A stretch of 62,342 bases of DNA from Romboutsia sedimentorum (GTDB lineage Bacteria > Bacillota > Clostridia > Peptostreptococcales > Peptostreptococcaceae), in assembly GCF_030131845.1 (NCBI RefSeq), contig NZ_JASKYM010000013.1:1-62342 (forward strand), read 5' to 3'. The notes beneath the pieces were generated by a model. It did no database searches, was not told where the DNA came from, and was given only the letters and a program-made list of their open reading frames with translations. This document shows, piece by piece, positions 9,179-18,529 of the stretch (its first letter is position 1; every line of letters begins with the position of its first letter). The position numbers and the translations under genes are program-made.

Positions 9179-10555
9179 ATGGCGAAAATAAAAACAAAGT
9201 ATGTATGTCAAGAATGCGGTTATGAAACATCTAAATGGCTTGGAAAGTGCCCAGAATGCACCAAATGGAATACATTTGTAGAAGAGATAGAACAAAAGGG
9301 ATTAAAAAAAGACGTATTTATAATAGACAAGTCTTCTTCTAAACCAGTAAAGATAAATTCTATACAAGCGAGAGAAGAAGAAAGATTTTCAACATGTATA
9401 AACGAACTAGATAGAGTACTAGGAGGAGGAGTTGTAAAAGATTCTTTAGTACTTGTAGGAGGAGATCCTGGTATAGGCAAATCAACTCTTTTAATACAGG
9501 TTTCAAGTAATGTTGCTAATTCAGGTAAAAGAGTACTTTATATATCAGGAGAAGAATCAGAGTCTCAAATAAAAATGAGAGCTCAAAGATTAGGTATTAG
9601 TTCTGATAATTTATATATATTTGCAGAAAATAATTTAAGTTTGATAGAAGCTCAATTGGAGAGTATAGATCCGCAGCTTATAATATTAGATTCTATTCAA
9701 ACTGTTTATAGTCCAGAAATAGCATCAGCACCTGGTACTGTTAGCCAAATTAAAGAGGGAACTTCTAAATTTATGAAGATTTCTAAAAAAATGGGTATAT
9801 CAACCTTTATAGTTGGACATGTAACTAAAGAAGGTTCACTGGCAGGGCCGAAGCTTTTAGAGCATATGGTTGATACTGTATTATATTTTGAGGGCGAGAG
9901 ATACAATACGTATAGATTAGTTAGAGCTGTAAAAAATAGATTTGGGTCGACTAATGAACTTGGAGTATTTGAGATGAGGGATTTAGGATTGGTTGAGTTA
10001 GAAAATCCATCAAAAATACTTATATCAGAAAAACCAAAAGACGTAGCTGGGTCAGTAATAATATCTACGGTAGAAGGAACTAGGCCGATGTTGTTAGAAT
10101 TACAAGCATTAGTATCTCCAACAAGTTTTGGTATTCCAAAGAGAACAGCAACAGGTGTAGATTATAACAGAGTATCTATGCTTTTAGCAGTTTTAGAGAA
10201 GCGTGTTGGGTTACAAATTCAAAATCAAGATGTATATTTGAATATAGTAGGTGGAATAAAGATAAATGAACCTTCTATAGATTTAGGCGTAATCATTGCG
10301 GTAGCATCTAGCTTTAAAAATATTACCGTAGATGAAAAGACAGTAGTTACAGGTGAGGTTGGTTTAACTGGAGAAGTAAGGGCTGTTAGTTACATTGAAA
10401 AAAGAGTTTCTGAATGTAAAAAATTAGGCTTTACGAAAATGGTAATTCCAAGAAATAATTATGAAGCAGTAAAAGATATAAAAGGCATAGAAATATGGCC
10501 AGTTGATAACTTAAGACAAGCTATAAACATAGTATTAGGGGGGAATAAAGAATAA
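9179..10555 (+). CDS. radA: DNA repair protein RadA (Sms)
   Basis: RecA-like ATPase and branch-migration helicase that works with RecA in recombinational repair. Zinc finger C10-x2-C13 and C24-x2-C27, Walker A GGDPGIGKST near residue 95, the RadA-specific KNRFG near 251, and a C-terminal Lon-like domain. 458 residues, normal length. The stop shares one base with the disA start, so the two are translationally coupled; radA-disA adjacency is the standard Firmicutes arrangement, and RadA modulates DisA in B. subtilis. Confidence 0.97.
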   Translation: MAKIKTKYVCQECGYETSKWLGKCPECTKWNTFVEEIEQKGLKKDVFIIDKSSSKPVKINSIQAREEERFSTCINELDRVLGGGVVKDSLVLVGGDPGIGKSTLLIQVSSNVANSGKRVLYISGEESESQIKMRAQRLGISSDNLYIFAENNLSLIEAQLESIDPQLIILDSIQTVYSPEIASAPGTVSQIKEGTSKFMKISKKMGISTFIVGHVTKEGSLAGPKLLEHMVDTVLYFEGERYNTYRLVRAVKNRFGSTNELGVFEMRDLGLVELENPSKILISEKPKDVAGSVIISTVEGTRPMLLELQALVSPTSFGIPKRTATGVDYNRVSMLLAVLEKRVGLQIQNQDVYLNIVGGIKINEPSIDLGVIIAVASSFKNITVDEKTVVTGEVGLTGEVRAVSYIEKRVSECKKLGFTKMVIPRNNYEAVKDIKGIEIWPVDNLRQAINIVLGGNKE

Positions 10556-11625
10556 TGGAAGATATCTTAAATAACAAAAATGTATTGCATGCATTAAAAA
10601 TGATATCTCCGGGAAGCCCATTAAGGAAAGGTTTAGAAAACGTCCTTAAAGCGAAAACAGGGGGACTTATAGTTATTGCAAATAGTGAAGAAATTATGAA
10701 AGTGGTAGATGGAGGATTTAATGTTAATGCAGAATATTCACCTGCATTTTTATATGAATTAGCCAAAATGGATGGAGCTATAGTGCTTAGTGGAGATATA
10801 AAAAAAATATTATTTGCAAATGCACAGCTTATTCCAGATTACTCTATTTTAACATCGGAAACAGGGACAAGACATAGAACAGCTGAAAGAGTAGCTAAGC
10901 AAACAGGAGCTATTGTAATAGCTATTTCTCAAAGAAGAAATGTAATAACTGTTTATAGAGAAGATCAAAAATACGCATTAGAGGAAATCTCAAAAATATT
11001 TACAAAAGCAAATCAAGCTCTTCAGACTTTAGAAAAGTATAAGTCAGTGTTAGACCAAGCTGTAATAAATTTAAATGCATTAGAATTTAATGATTTAGTA
11101 ACTATATACGATGTAGCAGTTGTAATTCAAAAAATGGAAATGGTAATGAGAATTACAAATATAATTGAAAAATATGTAATTGAGCTAGGAAAAGAAGGTA
11201 CATTAGTTAGCATGCAATTAGAAGAATTAATGGGAACTACTAGAAGTGACCAAAAATTAATATTTAAAGATTACAGTAGACAAAATGTAGATATATTAGA
11301 CTTTAAGAAAAAAATAAAGAGTCTTTCTCCAGAAGAACTGATAGATTTACCTAATATGGCCAAATTATTAGGATATAGCGGTTTTTCAGAAAATCTAGAT
11401 ATGGCTATAAGACCTAGAGGATATAGAATTCTTAATAAAATACACAGGTTACCGGCAGCAATTATAGATAATTTAGTTAATTATTTTGATAATTTCCATG
11501 AGATACTAAATGCATCTATTGAAGATTTAGATTATGTTGAAGGTATTGGTGAAATTAGAGCAACTTATATTAAAAATGGACTTATAAAAATGAAACAATT
11601 GGTATTATTAGATAGACACATATAA
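10555..11625 (+). CDS. disA: DNA integrity scanning diadenylate cyclase DisA
   Basis: Makes cyclic di-AMP from two ATP and scans DNA for branched structures, delaying sporulation when it finds damage. The N-terminal cyclase domain has the DGA motif (about 72-74) and RHRTAE (about 105-110), both needed for catalysis. The middle is a helical spine and the C-terminus a helix-hairpin-helix DNA-binding domain (IEDLDYVEGIGEIRATYI). 356 residues, full length. Start ATG overlaps the radA stop by one base. Confidence 0.97.
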   Translation: MEDILNNKNVLHALKMISPGSPLRKGLENVLKAKTGGLIVIANSEEIMKVVDGGFNVNAEYSPAFLYELAKMDGAIVLSGDIKKILFANAQLIPDYSILTSETGTRHRTAERVAKQTGAIVIAISQRRNVITVYREDQKYALEEISKIFTKANQALQTLEKYKSVLDQAVINLNALEFNDLVTIYDVAVVIQKMEMVMRITNIIEKYVIELGKEGTLVSMQLEELMGTTRSDQKLIFKDYSRQNVDILDFKKKIKSLSPEELIDLPNMAKLLGYSGFSENLDMAIRPRGYRILNKIHRLPAAIIDNLVNYFDNFHEILNASIEDLDYVEGIGEIRATYIKNGLIKMKQLVLLDRHI

Positions 11626-11716
11626 TATGTTTTACCACTTTGTTCTTGAATAATTTAGGTATTATGGATTATAATAAAAAAATATATAAATAAATATATA
11701 ACCAGGGGGTGAAGAG

Positions 11717-12796
11717 TTGATACAAAAAATAACAAGAATTATAATTGCTATACTTGGATTTACTGTAGGTATTACTACATATTCTACATTAATGAAACAA
11801 TTTCCAGTTCTTACGTTTGGAACAGATGTAAATGGCATCATAGCATCTGTGTCAGTTGGGATAATTATAGGGCTTATATTCTATGCGATAGAGCCTTGGG
11901 TTATAAATAAATTTAAAGATTTTGCTAAAGTTATGGATAAAGAAATATCTAAATATCCTCAGACCGATATATTATTGGGATCTATAGGTCTTATAGTAGG
12001 GTTTGTTATAGCTTACTTAGTGAGTGGATTAGTAAACTCAGTTCCAATAGTAGGAGGAATACTATCATTAGTTACATATGGATTTATGGGTTACCTAGGA
12101 ATTAGGGTAGCACTTAAAAGTAAAGATGATTTATTTAACTTAAATAAGCTTGGAAGATTGACATCAATGAAAGAAAAAGGAACTAAAAAAGAAGTTAAGG
12201 CTATACCACCTAAGGTACTAGATACTAGTGTAATAATAGATGGTAGAATAGCTGATATATGTAAAACAGGTTTTATTGAGGGAAAACTTGTTATACCAGA
12301 GTTTGTATTAGATGAGTTAAGACACATAGCGGATTCTTCTGATGATTTAAAAAGAGTTAGAGGAAGAAGAGGTTTAGATATATTAAATATAATAAAAGAA
12401 GAACTACAAATAGAAGTTGAAATAAGCAAATCTGATTTTAATGATATAGCTGAAGTAGATATGAAACTTTTAAAATTAGCTAGCGTTTTAAATGGTAAAG
12501 TAGTTACTAATGATTATAACTTAAATAAAGTAGCTCAAGTTCAAGGTGTTGAAGTTTTAAATATTAATGAACTAGCTAATGCTGTTAAGCCAGTTGCAAT
12601 ACCAGGAGAAGAAATGATAGTGCAAGTGGTTAAAGAAGGTAAAGAAAATAGTCAAGGTATTGCATACCTTGATGATGGAACAATGATAGTTGTAGACGGA
12701 GGAAGAAAGCACATGGGCGAAACTATAAGGGTTTTAGTTACATCAGTGCTACAAACGCCTGCAGGAAGAATGATATTTGGAAAACCAAAGAATTAG
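11717..12796 (+). CDS. Membrane PIN/TRAM-domain protein, YacL family
   Basis: Four hydrophobic segments in the first 130 residues, then a PIN nuclease fold beginning VLDTSVIIDGRIADI (about 167) with acidic residues at the expected places (DEL, DVDMKLL-like, TNDYNL), and a C-terminal TRAM domain (GEEMIVQVV to the end, about 295-350), a small RNA-binding barrel. 359 residues. Start is TTG with SD AGGGGGTGA 5-8 bases upstream; no ATG fits. Same position next to disA and ispD as B. subtilis yacL. Substrate unknown; a membrane-bound ribonuclease is an inference from the fold. Confidence 0.93.
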   Translation: MIQKITRIIIAILGFTVGITTYSTLMKQFPVLTFGTDVNGIIASVSVGIIIGLIFYAIEPWVINKFKDFAKVMDKEISKYPQTDILLGSIGLIVGFVIAYLVSGLVNSVPIVGGILSLVTYGFMGYLGIRVALKSKDDLFNLNKLGRLTSMKEKGTKKEVKAIPPKVLDTSVIIDGRIADICKTGFIEGKLVIPEFVLDELRHIADSSDDLKRVRGRRGLDILNIIKEELQIEVEISKSDFNDIAEVDMKLLKLASVLNGKVVTNDYNLNKVAQVQGVEVLNINELANAVKPVAIPGEEMIVQVVKEGKENSQGIAYLDDGTMIVVDGGRKHMGETIRVLVTSVLQTPAGRMIFGKPKN

Positions 12797-12802
12797 TATA
12801 TT

Positions 12803-12835
12803 AAAAAGTCTCCGTATTTTCGGAGACTTTTTATA
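12803..12835 (+). terminator. Intrinsic terminator after the PIN/TRAM gene
   Basis: AAAAAGTCTCCG and CGGAGACTTTTT form a perfect 12-bp stem with a 6-base loop. Symmetrical A/T flanks. A weak promoter (TTTATA-17-TATAAT, 12830-12858) starts in its T-run and could serve ispD. Confidence 0.93.
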
Positions 12836-12876
12836 GTAGAATAAGGTAAAGATATAATTTACAAAGAGGTGAATAT

Positions 12877-13560
12877 ATGAACGGAGTTGTTATAGTAGCA
12901 GCAGGGACTGGAAGTAGAATGAAAATGGAAATAAATAAGCAATTTATAAAACTTAATGAAAAAGAAATAATTGCTTATACAATTGAAAAATTCTACAAAC
13001 ATAAAAATATACAAGATATAGTTGTTGTAATAAAAGAAGAAGAAGCTGAATTTTTCAAAGAAAATATATTAAAAAAATACAAATTTGAAAATATAAAAAT
13101 AGCTTATGGTGGAAATGAAAGACAAGACTCTGTATATAATGGATTAAAATTATTAGATAATAAATGCGATACAGTATTAATTCATGATGGAGCAAGACCG
13201 TTTGTTTCAGGATACACTATAGATAAAAGTATAGAAGAAGTTAAAAAGCATAAAGCTGTAGTAGTAGGTGTTAGGGTTAAAGATACAATAAAAGTGATAA
13301 ATGATAAAAATGATATAATTGATACACCTGATAGAAGTAAGCTTTGGGCAGTTCAAACACCTCAAACATTCGATTACAATATACTATTAAAGTCTTATGA
13401 AGATGCATTTGAAAATGGATTTTACGGTACAGATGATGCTATGTTAGTGGAACGTATAGGATATAAAGTTAAAATGGTAGAAGGGTCGTACAATAATATA
13501 AAAATTACTACTCAAGAGGATATAAATATAGGAACTCAAATATTAAAAATTCAAGATTAA
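12877..13560 (+). CDS. ispD: 2-C-methyl-D-erythritol 4-phosphate cytidylyltransferase
   Basis: Third step of the MEP pathway to isoprenoids: joins CTP and methylerythritol phosphate. The 227 residues open with the nucleotide-binding loop AAGTGSRMKMEINKQF, and later carry IHDGARPF and VWA-like QTPQTFDYNILLKSY, where Lys and Arg contacts are expected. Normal length. SD AGAGGTGA precedes the ATG. Only 13 bases separate it from ispF, so the two are one operon. Confidence 0.97.
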   Translation: MNGVVIVAAGTGSRMKMEINKQFIKLNEKEIIAYTIEKFYKHKNIQDIVVVIKEEEAEFFKENILKKYKFENIKIAYGGNERQDSVYNGLKLLDNKCDTVLIHDGARPFVSGYTIDKSIEEVKKHKAVVVGVRVKDTIKVINDKNDIIDTPDRSKLWAVQTPQTFDYNILLKSYEDAFENGFYGTDDAMLVERIGYKVKMVEGSYNNIKITTQEDINIGTQILKIQD

Positions 13561-13573
13561 TAGGAGGTAGAAA

Positions 13574-14053
13574 ATGAGAATTGGATCAGGATATGATGTA
13601 CATAAATTAGTTGAGGGAAGAAAATTAATAATAGGTGGAGTTCATGTTCCACATGAAACAGGATTATTAGGTCACTCTGATGCCGATGTATTAGTTCATG
13701 CAGTGATGGATTCAATATTAGGGGCACTAGCATTAGGCGACATCGGTAAACATTTCCCTGATACTGATGAAAAATATAGGGGTGCTGATAGTATAAAATT
13801 ATTAGAATTTGTTTATAATTTAATAAAGGATAAGGGATATGTTATAGGAAACATAGACTGTACAATAATAGCACAAAGTCCTAAAATGGCACCTCATATA
13901 CAAAATATGAGAGAAAATATATGCAAAGCTTTAAATACAGATATAAATAATATAAATGTCAAAGCAACTACAGAAGAAGGACTTGGATTCACAGGAAGCA
14001 AGCTAGGTATTGCAGCGCAGAGTATATGTTTGTTAGTTAAAGTTGACAACTAA
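13574..14053 (+). CDS. ispF: 2-C-methyl-D-erythritol 2,4-cyclodiphosphate synthase
   Basis: Fifth step of the MEP pathway, closing the cyclodiphosphate ring; a homotrimer with zinc. The ligands are visible: Asp8 and His10 in GYDVHKL and His42 in [13 protein letters not shown]. The end [19 protein letters not shown] is the typical C-terminal signature. 159 residues. SD TAGGAGG 6 bases before the ATG. Confidence 0.98.
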   Translation: MRIGSGYDVHKLVEGRKLIIGGVHVPHETGLLGHSDADVLVHAVMDSILGALALGDIGKHFPDTDEKYRGADSIKLLEFVYNLIKDKGYVIGNIDCTIIAQSPKMAPHIQNMRENICKALNTDINNINVKATTEEGLGFTGSKLGIAAQSICLLVKVDN

Positions 14054-14071
14054 TATTAAATAATATATTAT
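14043..14071 (+). promoter_or_regulatory. Candidate promoter of the proS T-box transcript
   Basis: TTGACA-17-TATTAT, a near-consensus sigma-A pair whose -35 overlaps the last codons of ispF. It is about 85 bases ahead of the T-box. A later TATAAT (14136-14141) without a good -35 is the alternative. Confidence 0.45.
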
Positions 14072-14154
14072 TATATTTAATAAGATACATTTATACAAAA
14101 TAGTAAACTTATTTATATAAATGTATATACTAAATTATAATAAAAAGCTATGAT

Positions 14155-14373
14155 AAAGAAATAGTAGAGGGTTAAAGCTTCACAGAGAGGAAACGTTGGT
14201 GAGAGTTTCTAAGAATAAATCTTTGAACCAATCTTTTAGCATAAAAGCGTTAAAAAGCTTTTACGGTAGAGACCGTTATATCTCCTAAAGAGAGCCTTAT
14301 GGCTAACTAGAGTGGTACCGCGGAAATTCAACCTTTCGTCTCTATACTATGTATAGAGGCGAGAGGTTTTTTT
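14155..14373 (+). promoter_or_regulatory. T-box riboswitch, proline-specific
   Basis: Senses uncharged tRNA and controls readthrough into proS. Stem I begins near AGAGAGGAAAC/GTTTCT with GGTGAGAG; a CCA proline codon at 14228-14230 (in TTTGAACCAAT) sits where the specifier is expected; the T-box bulge sequence AGAGTGGTACCGCGG is at 14309-14323; a terminator follows (ACCTTTCGTCTCTAT against ATAGAGGCGAGAGGT, then seven T, 14331-14373). All parts agree with the downstream prolyl-tRNA synthetase gene. Confidence 0.93.
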
Positions 14374-14433
14374 AATTTATAAAGTCAAAAAAGTAACAAA
14401 AAATAAAATCATAAAAATAGGAGGAAGTTTAAT

Positions 14434-16149
14434 ATGAAAATGTCAAAGATGTTAATGCCAACTTTAAGAGAAGTTCCAAATGATGCAGAAATAACAAGTC
14501 ATCAGTTAATGTTAAGAGCAGGTATGATAAAGAAAATGTCTTCAGGGGTATACAACCAATTACCAATGGGATTAAGAGTTTTCAAAAAAATAGAAGCTAT
14601 AATAAGAGAAGAGTTAGAAAAGAAAGGTTGCCAAGAAATACTATGTGCAGGATTAATACCAGCAGAACTTTGGAAAGAATCTGGTAGATGGGATGTAATG
14701 GGAGCTGAAATGATGAGATTAAAGGATAGAAATGCAAGAGATTTCTGTCTTGGACCAACTCATGAGGAAGTATTTACAGACATAATAAGACAAGAGATAA
14801 ATTCATATAAACAACTTCCACTAAACTTATATCAAATACAAGTTAAGTATAGAGATGAAAGAAGACCAAGATTTGGCGTTATGAGAACTAAGACTTTTAC
14901 AATGAAAGATGCATACAGCTTTGACGTAGATGAAGCGGGATTAGACAAATCATACCAAGATATGTTTGAAGCTTATACAAGTATATTTGCTAGATGTGGA
15001 TTAGAAAACAGTCCAGTTCAAGCAGATTCAGGAGCTATAGGTGGTTCAACTTCAGCTGAATTCATGGTTAAATCAGAAGTTGGAGAAGATGAAATAGTAT
15101 TCTGTAGTGGTTGTGATTATGCTGCTAATATTGAGAAGGCAGAATCAGTAAACACAGTTCCAGCAAAAGAAGAAATGAGAGAATTAAACCCAGTTCATAC
15201 TCCAGGAGTTCATACTATAGAAGAGTTAGAAACATTCTTTAATGTATCAGCAGACAAATTTGCTAAAACATTAATATATGAAGCTGATGGAAAAACAGTA
15301 GTAGTTTTAGTAAGAGGAGATAGAGAAGTAAATGAAGTAAAAGTTTGCAATGCTATAGGTGAGGTTATAGAATTTGATCTTGCAAGAGAAGAAATTGTAA
15401 ATGAATTAACTAATGCAGAAGTAGGATTTGCTGGTCCAATAGGAATTAAGGCAGATTATATATTTATAGATAAAGAAGTAGCAGAGCAAAGTAACATAGG
15501 TGTAGGTGGAAATAAAACAGATTATCATATACAAAATGCTAACTATGGAAGAGATTTCGAGGGCGTTGTAGGAGATTTTAGAAATGTACAAAAAGGTGAT
15601 AAATGTACTTGTTGTGGTGCTGATTTAGAGATAGCTAGAGGAGTAGAAGTTGGTCATATATTTAAATTAGGGACTAAGTATTCTGAAACTATGGGAGCTA
15701 ACTTTATAGACAATGACGGTAAATCTAAGCCAATAGTAATGGGATGTTATGGAATAGGTGTAGAGAGAACAGCTGCAGCTATAATAGAACAACATCATGA
15801 TGAAAATGGTATAGTATGGCCATTAGCTATAGCACCATATCAATTAGTAGTTGTACCAGTAAATATAAAGAAAGCAGAACATATGGAAGCTGCACAAAAT
15901 ATATACAGTGAATTACAAGCTATGGGTGTAGAAGTTTTACTAGATGATAGAGATGAAAGAGCTGGAGTTAAATTTAAAGATGCTGAGTTAATAGGGATAC
16001 CAATGAGAATAACAGTTGGTAAAGATATAACTGAAGGTAAAGTAGAATTTAAATTAAGAGACGCAGATGAAAAAGAATTATTAACTTTAGAAGACATAAA
16101 ATCAAGAGTAGAATCTGAATTTGTAAAGAATAACGTAAAGTTAGGTTAG
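14434..16149 (+). CDS. proS: Prolyl-tRNA synthetase, bacterial type
   Basis: Class II synthetase charging tRNA-Pro. 571 residues, the long bacterial form with an editing (INS) insertion between motifs 2 and 3, about 225-390. Motif 2 area [20 protein letters not shown] and motif 3 [14 protein letters not shown] are clear; the anticodon-binding domain (PYQLVVVPV onward) closes the chain. SD AGGAGG 8 bases before ATG. Expression is set by the proline T-box ahead of it. C. difficile carries a second, shorter proS beside this one (from memory); only one is present in this window. Confidence 0.98.
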   Translation: MKMSKMLMPTLREVPNDAEITSHQLMLRAGMIKKMSSGVYNQLPMGLRVFKKIEAIIREELEKKGCQEILCAGLIPAELWKESGRWDVMGAEMMRLKDRNARDFCLGPTHEEVFTDIIRQEINSYKQLPLNLYQIQVKYRDERRPRFGVMRTKTFTMKDAYSFDVDEAGLDKSYQDMFEAYTSIFARCGLENSPVQADSGAIGGSTSAEFMVKSEVGEDEIVFCSGCDYAANIEKAESVNTVPAKEEMRELNPVHTPGVHTIEELETFFNVSADKFAKTLIYEADGKTVVVLVRGDREVNEVKVCNAIGEVIEFDLAREEIVNELTNAEVGFAGPIGIKADYIFIDKEVAEQSNIGVGGNKTDYHIQNANYGRDFEGVVGDFRNVQKGDKCTCCGADLEIARGVEVGHIFKLGTKYSETMGANFIDNDGKSKPIVMGCYGIGVERTAAAIIEQHHDENGIVWPLAIAPYQLVVVPVNIKKAEHMEAAQNIYSELQAMGVEVLLDDRDERAGVKFKDAELIGIPMRITVGKDITEGKVEFKLRDADEKELLTLEDIKSRVESEFVKNNVKLG

Positions 16150-16157
16150 TATAAATT

Positions 16158-16227
16158 AAAAATAGTATATATAATCCACGGAGTTATTAACATATTCGAT
16201 TAAAATGTGGATATATATACTATTTTA
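16158..16227. repeat. Long inverted repeat between proS and gltX
   Basis: AAAATAGTATATAT(A)ATCCAC at 16159-16179 is mirrored by GTGGATATATATACTATTTT at 16207-16226: a stem of 20 bp with one bulged base and a 27-base loop. It could end proS transcription, but no independent T-run follows. Confidence 0.75.
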
Positions 16228-16254
16228 ACTATGTCAGAAATTAAGTTATCCACA
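16206..16254. other. Two DnaA-box-like sites
   Basis: TTATCCACA at 16246-16254 is a perfect match to the DnaA-box consensus. TGTGGATAT at 16206-16214 matches it on the other strand with one mismatch and forms part of the inverted repeat. Whether they bind DnaA is unknown. The rest of the gap to gltX holds AT-rich sequence and a possible weak terminator ending in a seven-T run near 16361-16369. Confidence 0.4.
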
Positions 16255-16450
16255 AAATGAATGTAGAAAATAATAGATTTTTATCATATAATGAATTATA
16301 TTAATTTGAGGATATCGATAATTATTATTCCAAAGAGTTCGTAAGGAATTCCTAATAGAATATTTTTTTGCATTTGCTGGATATAATAAAAATAAAATAT
16401 ACATTATTTTGATATTATAAATATAGACGATAATTATAGGAGGTAACAAA

Positions 16451-17932
16451 ATGAGCGTAAGAGTAAGATTTGCTCCAAGTCCAACAGGGTTTGTTCATAT
16501 AGGTAGTTTAAGAACAGCTTTATACAACTATTTATTTGCAAAAAAAATGGGTGGAGAATACATATTAAGAGTAGAAGATACAGACCAAACAAGATTAGTT
16601 GATGGTGCAATAGAAAACATGCTTACTGGTATGGCTTGGGGTGGAGTTAACCACACTGAAGGTGTTGTACTAGATGAGAATGGAAACATAACTCAAAAAG
16701 GTGAATATGGTCCATACATACAATCAGAAAGATTAGATATATACAAAGACTATATAAGCCAATTATTAGATAATGGACAAGCGTATTACTGCTTCTGTAC
16801 AAAAGAGAGATTAGATGAAGTAAGAGAAAAGCAAAAAGAAGCTGGAGAAACTCCAAAATACGATGGTCATTGTAGAGACCTTACTAAAGAAGAAGTTGAA
16901 GCTAAGATAGCAGCAGGAGTTCCTCATGTTATAAGACTAAGATTACCAGAAAACCATGTTATAAAGTTTACTGACTTAGTTAGAGGAGAAACTGAATTCA
17001 ATACTAATGATTTAGACGATCAAGTTTTAATAAAAACTGATGGATTCCCAACTTACCACTTTGCAGTTGTAGTTGATGACCATTTAATGAAAATAACTCA
17101 TGTTATAAGAGGAGAAGAATGGGTTTCTTCAACTCCAAAACATGTTTACTTATATGAAGCATTTGGATGGGAAGCTCCAACATTTGTACATTTACCAAAT
17201 ATACTTAATAGTGAGAAGAAAAAATTAAGTAAAAGACATGGTGATGTTGCAGTTGAAGATTTCAAGAAAAAAGGATATTTACCAGACGGATTAATAAACT
17301 ATGTTGCATTAGTTGGATGGTCTCCAGAAGATAATCAAGAAATATTCTCTATGGAAGAATTAGAAAATGCATTCTCTGTAGAAAGAGTATCTAAGAGTGG
17401 TGGAGTATTTGATACTGAAAAATTAAACTGGGTTAACCAACATTATATAAAAGATGCAGATGATGCTTATTTAACAGATTTAGCATTACCATTTTTAGTT
17501 GAAGCTGGATTTATAACGGAAGAAGAAGCTACTACTAAGTACGATTTCTTAAAAGGAATGGTATCAGTTCTTAAAGAAAAATTACAATATGTAAAAGAAA
17601 TAACTGAACATGCTAACATATTCTTTGGAAATGAAGTCAACTTAGAAACTGAAGAATGTAGGGAATTTTTAAAATTAGAACATATGCCAACTTTAATAGA
17701 TGTATTATTAGATAAGATAGAAATCGCAGAAGTTGTAGATGAAGCATTTGTAAAAGCTATGTTTAAAGAAATACAAAAAGAACACGGTATAAAAGGTAAA
17801 AATTTATTCATGGGTTCTAGAATAGTATTAACTGGACAAATGCATGGACCAGACTTACCAAAAACTATGGAAGTATTAGGAAAGCAAAATTGTTTAGATA
17901 GAATATCATACGTAAAAAATAATATTTTATAA
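16451..17932 (+). CDS. gltX: Glutamyl-tRNA synthetase
   Basis: Class I synthetase charging tRNA-Glu (and possibly tRNA-Gln, if the organism uses the GatCAB route). HIGH-type motif [10 protein letters not shown] (residues 15-24) and KMSKS-type KKLSKRHGD (about 257-265). 493 residues, normal. SD AGGAGG 7 bases before ATG. A strong terminator follows, so it is probably a single-gene unit; no T-box was seen ahead of it. Confidence 0.98.
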   Translation: MSVRVRFAPSPTGFVHIGSLRTALYNYLFAKKMGGEYILRVEDTDQTRLVDGAIENMLTGMAWGGVNHTEGVVLDENGNITQKGEYGPYIQSERLDIYKDYISQLLDNGQAYYCFCTKERLDEVREKQKEAGETPKYDGHCRDLTKEEVEAKIAAGVPHVIRLRLPENHVIKFTDLVRGETEFNTNDLDDQVLIKTDGFPTYHFAVVVDDHLMKITHVIRGEEWVSSTPKHVYLYEAFGWEAPTFVHLPNILNSEKKKLSKRHGDVAVEDFKKKGYLPDGLINYVALVGWSPEDNQEIFSMEELENAFSVERVSKSGGVFDTEKLNWVNQHYIKDADDAYLTDLALPFLVEAGFITEEEATTKYDFLKGMVSVLKEKLQYVKEITEHANIFFGNEVNLETEECREFLKLEHMPTLIDVLLDKIEIAEVVDEAFVKAMFKEIQKEHGIKGKNLFMGSRIVLTGQMHGPDLPKTMEVLGKQNCLDRISYVKNNIL

Positions 17933-17934
17933 TA

Positions 17935-17967
17935 AAAAATCCACCTTTTTCAAGGTGGGTTTTTTTG
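17935..17967 (+). terminator. Intrinsic terminator after gltX
   Basis: CCACCTT-TTTC-AAGGTGG followed by G and seven T, with an A-run on the 5' side. Between here and the small ORF the sequence is AT-rich and shows nothing further I can support. Confidence 0.93.
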
Positions 17968-18262
17968 TCTTTATATAGCTAAGAATTTAAACATATCTTT
18001 AATGAATTTAGCATTTGAAATGTCTTAAGTACTAACTAATTCTCAAAAAATAGTTGTCCATCTTACATATCATAATATTTGTTACATTTTATCATTAATT
18101 AGTGAATTAAACTTTTGTGTAGTTTTTTGATGAAAACATTTAGATGGCTAAGTAAAGGAATTTAGATTAATTAATGTAATATATTAACACAGAGAAAAAT
18201 ATTGATTAGAAAAATAACTATTATAAATAGATTGGATTGGTTTTAATATAAGGGGGATAATT

Positions 18263-18415
18263 ATGTATAGTAGCATAGATGATGTCAAAAAAGAATTAAA
18301 AGAATTATGTAGCGAGTATATAAATATACTTGAGGAACTAAAACAAGAAGATATAATAACTAAAGAGACTTTTGAAATATGTAGTTCAAATAAAATTTCA
18401 TTTTTGGAAGAATAA
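18263..18415 (+). CDS. Small hypothetical protein, 50 residues
   Basis: Not recognised. The ORF has a strong ribosome site, AGGGGG, 6 bases before its ATG. The product begins MYSSIDDVKKELKELC and ends in FLEE; it is rich in Glu, Lys, Ile and Leu and looks helical and soluble, with two cysteines (16 and 42) and no membrane segment. It lies alone between gltX and cysS. Codon use looks like that of its neighbours. It lacks the SQELD-type signature of Spo0E-like proteins. Chance remains possible at this length. Confidence 0.6.
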   Translation: MYSSIDDVKKELKELCSEYINILEELKQEDIITKETFEICSSNKISFLEE

Positions 18416-18529
18416 AATTAATTTTAATAAAGAGGACATAATACTAATACTATTAATTGTGTGTGTTTTAAACTATAATATATTATAGAATATTTATTAA
18501 AAGATATAACAATCAGTGAGGTGATGAGT

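Noticed and set aside
18416-18529. T-box or other riboswitch for cysS
   Set aside because: No T-box sequence, specifier or terminator; only an AT-rich stretch with a TATAAT lacking a good -35.
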